The notes under the pieces are model-generated. The model searched no databases, had not been told where the DNA came from, and was given only the letters and a program-made list of their open reading frames with translations. A program made the position numbers and the translations under genes. 64,000 nucleotides of DNA from Gammaproteobacteria bacterium (GTDB taxonomy: Bacteria > Pseudomonadota > Gammaproteobacteria > Pseudomonadales > Balneatricaceae). The stretch spans positions 39,523-103,522 of the forward strand of contig JAAERS010000271.1 in NCBI GenBank assembly GCA_024230095.1. The letters run 5' to 3'. Positions 58,550 to 64,000 of this stretch are shown one piece after another (within the stretch, counting starts at the first letter, position 1; the number at the start of each line of letters is the position of its first letter).

Positions 58550-59922
58550 TTGAATTACGCACTTTCCTTAATTGGTTCAAAGACTTATTCCACCAGGAAA
58601 TGTATAAGCCAAAAAGATATGGTCAGTCTTCCACACCCCATGAACTCGCTGAGCAAATTAGACATACACTATTCCAATTGGACCTTGAACAACGCTTACA
58701 ACACTTATCATCCCAGTGGAATCAACTAACAGGCTACAGTCCAACAGCCTGCTTTGGAGAGTCCTTATTCAAATACATCCACCCTAGCGATATTAAAACC
58801 GTTCGAACTTGGATTAGACAATATGCCCACGCAAGCCCACCTTCAGCCCCCTTACACTTTCGATTAATCCACCAGCAAGGGCACGTTGTATGGGTAGAGC
58901 TATATGCCAACCCTTGGTTTGATAAGCAAGACAATGTGGCAGGTATCACCGGCACTTTGTTGGACATTAGCTTACAGCGACAACAAGCACAGCGACAAGA
59001 TGCAACCAATAGGGCCTTAATCACTATTGCAGACCACTTTAGCGGCATGTTATTTCGCTGCCGAAATAACCATAATTGGACTATGGAATATGTCAGTGGT
59101 GGCTGCAACGATCTGACCGGATACGCCCCTGATGATTTGATGCGCGGTGATAGCCAACTTTCCTACGCACAACTGCTCCATAAAGATGACCTCCAACGCG
59201 TATGGAACGAAGTACAAAGCTGCTTGCAAGATAACCGTCCATGGAGGCTGGCCTACCGTATTACTACAGCATTAGGCCAAGAGAAGTGGGTATGGGAGCA
59301 AGGTGTGGGGATATTTTCCAGTAATGAGGAACTCCTATTTCTGGAGGGCGTAATCTTTGATATAACCCAGGCCAAACTAGCCGATCCTATGTTTCGCAAC
59401 ACCACCTTATTTAATAACGGTACGAATCATCAAAAGACAACCAAAATTATTGATGCCATTGACTCTTATACCGGTGAGCAACCACTCTTGCTGCTACAAA
59501 TGCGGATTGATAACCTGCATAATTTAAACTTTACTTATGGGTCCGAATATTGTGACAAGTTAATGCAGCAAATTGTGCGGCAATTAGAGCAGTTTTTATC
59601 TCCTAACTGCTTATGCGGCCGCTACCACACTGATCAGATTCTGATATCTACTCCCTTACTGGAAAAATCCCATGCCGAGGACTTTGTACAACAGCTGCGG
59701 AGCAGATTTTTGGGACCTGTAAGTATTAATGACGTTGATAGCTACATCAGTCTAAGTATTGGCTGGCTAGTAGCTTTGGACAGCCCCATTTCTATTTACC
59801 AAACACTATTGAATTTGGATTTAGCAGTATCTCATGCTGCCTCATTGGGTGGAGGTAAGAGTCAGCAGTTTGATTATCAATTAAATAATATTAAGATCTC
59901 AGCTAATGATAACGGTTGGTAG
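58546..59922 (+). CDS. PAS-PAS protein with degenerate GGDEF domain
   Basis: A 458-residue protein. Two PAS domains (about 40-150 and 165-285) are recognised by HFRLIHQQGHVVWVELYANP and AYRITTALGQEKWVWEQG with the following ITGTLLDIS / GVIFDITQA ends. The C-terminal domain has GGDEF-fold features (TYGSEYCDKLMQQIV) but the catalytic GGDEF is replaced by a YHTDQ-like sequence, so no c-di-GMP synthesis is expected. No membrane segment is seen. The GTG start overlaps the regulator stop. Probably an extra cytoplasmic sensor in the two-component system. Confidence 0.78.
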   Translation: MIELRTFLNWFKDLFHQEMYKPKRYGQSSTPHELAEQIRHTLFQLDLEQRLQHLSSQWNQLTGYSPTACFGESLFKYIHPSDIKTVRTWIRQYAHASPPSAPLHFRLIHQQGHVVWVELYANPWFDKQDNVAGITGTLLDISLQRQQAQRQDATNRALITIADHFSGMLFRCRNNHNWTMEYVSGGCNDLTGYAPDDLMRGDSQLSYAQLLHKDDLQRVWNEVQSCLQDNRPWRLAYRITTALGQEKWVWEQGVGIFSSNEELLFLEGVIFDITQAKLADPMFRNTTLFNNGTNHQKTTKIIDAIDSYTGEQPLLLLQMRIDNLHNLNFTYGSEYCDKLMQQIVRQLEQFLSPNCLCGRYHTDQILISTPLLEKSHAEDFVQQLRSRFLGPVSINDVDSYISLSIGWLVALDSPISIYQTLLNLDLAVSHAASLGGGKSQQFDYQLNNIKISANDNGW

Positions 59923-59996
59923 TTTACTTACACCAAAAAGGGTATTCATTAGAGATAATTAGCACGCACCGCCCCCCAACTCGTTCAACTTTATGG

Positions 59997-60887
59997 TTAG
60001 ACTTTAGCAGTAGGGTATATTTCTATAATGGTGTTGCCGGCATATTGCGGCCCAATGCGTAAACCACCCTCATCGGTCAACACATGCATCACTTGATTGG
60101 CATTGAGCAATTCACGGGCACCAGCAACATCTTTGCTAGACACGCGTATAGCGACTCCGGTTGGCAAATCACTGGTCTGCAAGGACAAGTCAATGCCTGC
60201 AAAACGCTGATGTACAAAGCTTGGCGCTATGACCTCAAAATGCCCACGATCGGTGGCAATATTCAGGCCCCATGCATGGCGACTAACAGCCTGCTCGCCA
60301 TACATACCAACAAAACGTAACCATAGACTTTCTGGTTCTTCTGCCACATAAGTAACGCAGGTGATGCCATCGGCACCATTAGGGTGTTGCATCCATTCTT
60401 TAACCCAAACCAGATGAGGCTTATGCTGATGGCACAAGAAATGTGACATAGGCGGCTGTGTCTGATTAATCAACATAACCAGAGACACGACGGCTTCTTC
60501 TTCGGAACCATCAGGGCGGTGGGCAATACGTCGAAAATCAACAATGCCATCATTTTCAACCTGACGCTGCTCCATCAAGGCATGGTCAGCACGGGCGTCT
60601 TCGCTGTGCAAGGCCACCATCGCAATACCTTCGCGCCGGCGAATACTGTTATCAATAAAGCGCCCAAATGCAAAACCTTGGTCATTGCTCATGTCCAGCA
60701 AACTGGAGTCATAGACGCTAATCAACTCAATGAAACTGTCAGCAAACATCAATAGATGATTATCGGTACCCCAGGGATGATGGTGGCGCGGATTAATAAA
60801 AAATCCCAAACGCTCATAATCAGCAGCCACCTTGTCCATGTCCCTAACAGCCACCAATGGGTGGTCAATACCTAAATGATTTTTCAT
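59997..60887 (-). CDS. VOC-family protein (Glyoxalase_3-like)
   Basis: A 296-residue protein with two VOC-like modules. GIDHPLVAVRDMDKVAADYERLGF is the first with NPRHHHPWGTDNHLLMF, a pattern of the Glyoxalase_3 family. The second half has WGLNIATDRGHFEVI and ends TIIEIYPTA. Metal ligands and substrate cannot be assigned. It is convergent with the PAS gene and downstream of an aldehyde dehydrogenase on the same strand. Confidence 0.75.
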   Translation of the reverse strand: MKNHLGIDHPLVAVRDMDKVAADYERLGFFINPRHHHPWGTDNHLLMFADSFIELISVYDSSLLDMSNDQGFAFGRFIDNSIRRREGIAMVALHSEDARADHALMEQRQVENDGIVDFRRIAHRPDGSEEEAVVSLVMLINQTQPPMSHFLCHQHKPHLVWVKEWMQHPNGADGITCVTYVAEEPESLWLRFVGMYGEQAVSRHAWGLNIATDRGHFEVIAPSFVHQRFAGIDLSLQTSDLPTGVAIRVSSKDVAGARELLNANQVMHVLTDEGGLRIGPQYAGNTIIEIYPTAKV

Positions 60888-60920
60888 ACCTGCCTCCTGA
60901 TTTTGTTGTCAGCCAGGGCC

Positions 60921-61085
60921 TCATCCAAAACTGTCCAGTGCCAATAAGAAGCCAGTCAAGTGGCCGTATAGCAGCGGATTATCGACCATATCAAGCCGGG
61001 CTTCGGCCTTTATAGTATGCCACAAGCTAAGGGGATCAATGGTGCGCTTGCCGTCGGTTATAGTGAGTTTCCTGCTATACCCAAT
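60921..61085 (-). pseudogene. Possible gene remnant or small unannotated ORF
   Basis: Between the ALDH and VOC genes one minus-strand frame stays open from the ALDH stop to TGA 60921 and reads like protein (DPLSLWHTIKAEARLDMV, then LLYGHLTGFLLALDSF). No ribosome-binding site or good start codon is found (ATT at 61085; ATG further inside). It may be a decayed gene or a short coding sequence. Tentative. Confidence 0.3.
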
Positions 61086-62629
61086 TAACCGGCAGAGTAG
61101 CCAAACTGCGCAGCAGGTGCCGCCGCAGTTTCTATCCATACACTCTTAGTTTGCGTGTATTCAATGAGGCCCTCATAACCACTAGAACGGCCATAACCAC
61201 TGTCACCAAAACCACCAAAGGGGGCCATCACATTGATGGCTTTATAACTATTAACCCAAAAAGTGCCGGCTTTTACCTGTGCCGCCATACGATGAGCACG
61301 GCCCACATCGCCTGTCCAAACGGCACCGGCCAAACCGAAGCGCGTTGCATTAGCAATACTGATCGCCTCCTCTTCGTCGGCAAACGGAATCACCGATAAC
61401 ACGGGGCCAAATATCTCTTCTTGAGCCACAGCCATATGATTTTTTACCCCAGCCAACACAGTCGGTGCCTGAAAATAGCCCTGTTCACCTCCACTTACCA
61501 GCCCCAGTCCCCCGGTAACCATCTCGGCGCCAGCCTCCAAGCCACTGGCTAGTATAGCTTGAACATGCTGGAATTGGCGTGCATTTTGGATAGGCCCGAC
61601 CGTGGTATCTTCCAACCAGGGCAGGCCTAATTTAAGTTTACTGGTGGCCGCCGCAACTCGCTGCACAACCTGATCGTAAATGCTGGCTTGTACCAGCAAG
61701 CGCGAGCCGCTGACACAGCTTTGCCCTGCGGCAGAAAAGATCGCTACCTGAGCGCCGATTACGGCTCTATCTAGGTCAGCATCGGCAAAGATGATATTGG
61801 CCGACTTGCCACCCAATTCCAAGACACTAGGGATAGTGCGCAACGCAGCAGCCTGAGCTATTTTGCTGCCTGTTTGTGGCGAACCAACAAATATCACCTT
61901 GCCCGTTTGTGGCTGAGCAATGGCTTGGCTAGCCGTTGTATGTCCGTAACCATTGAGGATATTAACTAGGCCACTAGGTAAGCCAGCCTGATGCAGCAAG
62001 TAACCTATTACCGTGGAGCTCAGGGGGGTCAGCTCCGATGGCTTTAATAATACCCCATTACCGGCACAAATGGCCGGTGCGATTTGCCATCCGCAGGTAA
62101 ATGCTGGGGCATTCCACGGTGTAATCTGTGTCACCACACCAATCGGTTCGTGACGGGTATAGGTCATATGACTGGTAGGTACCGGCAATACTTGCCCAGT
62201 TAGCTTATCGCACCACCCAGCATAGTATTCGAACATCTCAGCCACCTTGGCCACCTCAATCCGACAATCACGAATAGGCTTGCCAGCCGTTATAGACTCC
62301 AACCAAGCTAGATCCTCTTGGTCTTCACGCACAGCCTGGCCACAAGCATACATTAATCGCCCCCGCTCAGCCGCGGATTTGTCCCACCATTGCTGCTGAG
62401 CTAATTCTGCTGCTACAGCCGCCTGTTGCACTTGCTCAGCCCCCGCATCCCGATAGGACATAAAAATCCCACCTGTGGCAGCATTGACCAGATCAATCTG
62501 CTCACCTTCACCAGCACATAATTGACCATCAATAAAACTACCAAACTGATTTATATCCGTGATGGCAAGCAATTTACACAACAATTGTGTCACCTTATGC
62601 GCGCCATGATCCTGCATTGATATGGTCAT
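61085..62629 (-). CDS. NAD(P)-dependent aldehyde dehydrogenase
   Basis: A 514-residue ALDH. WNAPAFTCGWQIAPAICAGNGVLLKPSE binds the cofactor, ELGGKSANI holds the general-base Glu and FSAAGQSCVSGSRL the catalytic Cys. It is of the betaine/gamma-aminobutyraldehyde-like class, but the substrate is not readable. The N-terminal extension of about 30 residues is longer than usual. It starts 4 bases after the HIBADH-like stop, so the two are one operon. The combination suggests oxidation of an alcohol/acid to an aldehyde and then acid. Confidence 0.9.
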   Translation of the reverse strand: MTISMQDHGAHKVTQLLCKLLAITDINQFGSFIDGQLCAGEGEQIDLVNAATGGIFMSYRDAGAEQVQQAAVAAELAQQQWWDKSAAERGRLMYACGQAVREDQEDLAWLESITAGKPIRDCRIEVAKVAEMFEYYAGWCDKLTGQVLPVPTSHMTYTRHEPIGVVTQITPWNAPAFTCGWQIAPAICAGNGVLLKPSELTPLSSTVIGYLLHQAGLPSGLVNILNGYGHTTASQAIAQPQTGKVIFVGSPQTGSKIAQAAALRTIPSVLELGGKSANIIFADADLDRAVIGAQVAIFSAAGQSCVSGSRLLVQASIYDQVVQRVAAATSKLKLGLPWLEDTTVGPIQNARQFQHVQAILASGLEAGAEMVTGGLGLVSGGEQGYFQAPTVLAGVKNHMAVAQEEIFGPVLSVIPFADEEEAISIANATRFGLAGAVWTGDVGRAHRMAAQVKAGTFWVNSYKAINVMAPFGGFGDSGYGRSSGYEGLIEYTQTKSVWIETAAAPAAQFGYSAG

Positions 62630-62633
62630 TTTA

Positions 62634-63530
62634 TTAGCCTGCTTCCGTTGTTACTTGCATACCATCTACAACTTCAATAACACGATTGAAATCCTCATTG
62701 TCAGCCAGAATTTGGTTACTGGCTTGCCATGTCCCTAGCACCTGTTCAGACAGGGTTAGATCCAAACCTGTACCCGCAATTAGCTGCCTAGCCAGTTCCA
62801 AATCCTTACGCATTAACCCCATGCTAAACCCGGAATCAAAGTCGTCACCGAGCACCCATTTCGGAAAGTTCACCTCACTCACACCACTGCGCCCAGAACC
62901 AGCATTAACGCCAGCTAAAAGCTTATCCGCAGACAAACCTACTTGCTGACCAATGGCCACAGCCTCAGCGGTTGTTAATAAATGGGCGGCGCAGAGTAGA
63001 TTGTTAATCAGTTTTGCTGCATGACCACAACCGCTACCACCCAAGTACACCCACTTACTACTAAGGCATGTTAGAATCGATTTGGCTCGCCCTAGGGCAC
63101 CTTCATCCCCTCCTACTAACATCACCATAGTGCCCGCTTGAGCACCGGATGGACCACCACTGACCGGCGTATCCAAAAAACAGTGGCCTGACTGTTGCAT
63201 GGTTATTGCCAACTGCTGACTGACTTCAGGTTTTGAGGTCGAGGTATCCAATACTAGCGTATTAGGTTGGGCATGGGCCAAAACGCCATCGGCGCCCAAA
63301 ATGACAGACTCAACATGCTCAGCTTTGGGCAGCGAAAGAATAAGCTGTTGGGTTTGGCTACAAAGAGTTCTGGGGCTATCACAAACTGTTACACCTAACG
63401 CTTTTGCTAACTGCCTTTGGCCATTATCAACATCGACACCAAAAACATTAAAACCTTCGCGCACCAAAGTTTCGCACATACCACGGCCCATATTACCCAA
63501 ACCGATAATACCTATTCGTTTATCCGCCAT
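62634..63530 (-). CDS. 3-Hydroxyisobutyrate dehydrogenase-family oxidoreductase
   Basis: A 298-residue beta-hydroxyacid dehydrogenase. IGIIGLGNMGRGMCETL is the NAD(P) motif, DTPVSGGPSGAQAGT the substrate-binding block and GCGHAAKLINNLL carries the catalytic Lys. Family members reduce or oxidise 3-hydroxyisobutyrate, tartronate semialdehyde or gamma-hydroxybutyrate. It is divergent from the truncated hemoglobin. It is the first gene of a minus-strand operon with the ALDH and perhaps the VOC gene. Confidence 0.87.
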   Translation of the reverse strand: MADKRIGIIGLGNMGRGMCETLVREGFNVFGVDVDNGQRQLAKALGVTVCDSPRTLCSQTQQLILSLPKAEHVESVILGADGVLAHAQPNTLVLDTSTSKPEVSQQLAITMQQSGHCFLDTPVSGGPSGAQAGTMVMLVGGDEGALGRAKSILTCLSSKWVYLGGSGCGHAAKLINNLLCAAHLLTTAEAVAIGQQVGLSADKLLAGVNAGSGRSGVSEVNFPKWVLGDDFDSGFSMGLMRKDLELARQLIAGTGLDLTLSEQVLGTWQASNQILADNEDFNRVIEVVDGMQVTTEAG

Positions 63531-63752
63531 CTTTGCTCCTTTTCGCTTTTGCAGTTGGTATTATTTAGCCTGCCAGTTATCACCTTATCTCCAACCACAT
63601 TGGCAGTGTGCTCAAAACCATACAATATATAACATAGAGTATGTCTTGCTTCATATCACCTTGAGGGTCACATAAGAAAACTTAAGCAATATGCTTAAAC
63701 TTGCTACCCAAAAAACGTTAGAATACGACAAATTGTATGACATGGACCGATT

Positions 63753-64000
63753 ATGACCTCTTCTACTACCTATGGCAGTGGCGACACTTCTTATCAAGCT
63801 GCTGGGCAATTATCAGGGTTGACCCAACTAGTGAACGATTTTTATGACATGATGGACAGTCTACCGGAAGCCGCCCATATTCGGGCTATGCACCCACAAG
63901 ATTTAACCGTATCCAGAGACAAATTGACCCTGTTTTTAAGTAGTTGGCTCAATGGCCCAAGATTATATTCAGAAAAATACGGCAAAGGCATTACTATGCC
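63753..64000 (+). CDS. Truncated hemoglobin, group II (partial, 3' cut by window)
   Basis: The visible 82 residues show the start of a bacterial group II truncated hemoglobin. VNDFYDMMDSLPEAAHIRAMHPQDL and LTLFLSSWLNGPRLYSEKYG are the family marks, including the Trp and Tyr near the distal pocket. The proximal His lies beyond the window. ATG 63753 begins the frame. Such proteins bind oxygen or NO in the cytoplasm. A 222-base AT-rich gap with no gene separates it from the HIBADH-like gene. Confidence 0.8.
   Translation, partial: MTSSTTYGSGDTSYQAAGQLSGLTQLVNDFYDMMDSLPEAAHIRAMHPQDLTVSRDKLTLFLSSWLNGPRLYSEKYGKGITM

Overview
The window reads as about 64 kb of chromosome from a marine-type gammaproteobacterium. 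Supporting signs are the RecBCD operon, a 493-residue dGTPase of the Escherichia Dgt type, SelO, a TRAP transporter, and dense gene packing with many ATGA start/stop overlaps. Base composition looks intermediate, roughly 45-50% GC by eye. I see no rRNA, tRNA, CRISPR array, insertion sequence, prophage or replication origin. The genus cannot be fixed from the sequence alone.

Layout, left to right. (1) 1-2.6 kb: the end of a fused TRAP permease, a D-amino-acid-dehydrogenase-like flavoenzyme and an Asp/Glu racemase family protein, forming a likely amino-acid uptake and catabolism operon. (2) 2.7-6.1 kb: an AGE-family sugar isomerase divergent from a Cys-type sulfatase, plus a small secreted protein. 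(3) 6.3-8.6 kb: VOC protein, MFS transporter and GNAT acetyltransferase. (4) 8.5-13.8 kb: an RraA-like protein divergent from a tight operon of glutamate mutase S, E and L plus an AMP-forming ligase. This resembles the first steps of 3-methylaspartate starter-unit formation known from vicenistatin, but no carrier protein or decarboxylase is present. (5) 14-27.2 kb: dgt, DUF1059, OsmC, recC-recB-recD, cytochrome b561 and a TerB-like protein. (6) 27.5-37.9 kb: mixed housekeeping and accessory genes (PuuB-like oxidase, DksA/TraR zinc finger, methyltransferase, DsbA-like, mmsA, secreted HNH nuclease, GST, selO, threonine aldolase, globin-like, LysE). (7) 37.9-40.1 kb: an arsR - transglutaminase-like - arsP-type permease operon with a 28-bp near-perfect palindrome just upstream of arsR.

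(8) 40.3-59.9 kb is the most striking block. A minus-strand operon encodes a GcvT-like folate protein, a trimethylamine dehydrogenase with every catalytic and cofactor residue I could check at its canonical number, a membrane heme b/Fe-S quinone reductase of the DgcB/EMO type, a helical-repeat protein, both ETF subunits resembling the TMADH partner of Methylophilus W3A1, and a DMT transporter. Divergent from it are a NarL-type regulator, a five-gene Liv-type ABC importer with a Tat-exported binding protein, a soluble NarX/NreB-like kinase, a second NarL-type regulator and a PAS/degenerate-GGDEF protein. A GGTATACC motif lies in both control regions. I infer a self-contained import, sensing, demethylation and respiration system for trimethylamine or a close methylated amine. 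The GcvT-like protein may trap the released formaldehyde on tetrahydrofolate.

(9) 60-64 kb: a VOC protein, an aldehyde dehydrogenase and a 3-hydroxyisobutyrate-dehydrogenase-like enzyme on the minus strand, divergent from a truncated hemoglobin cut by the window end.
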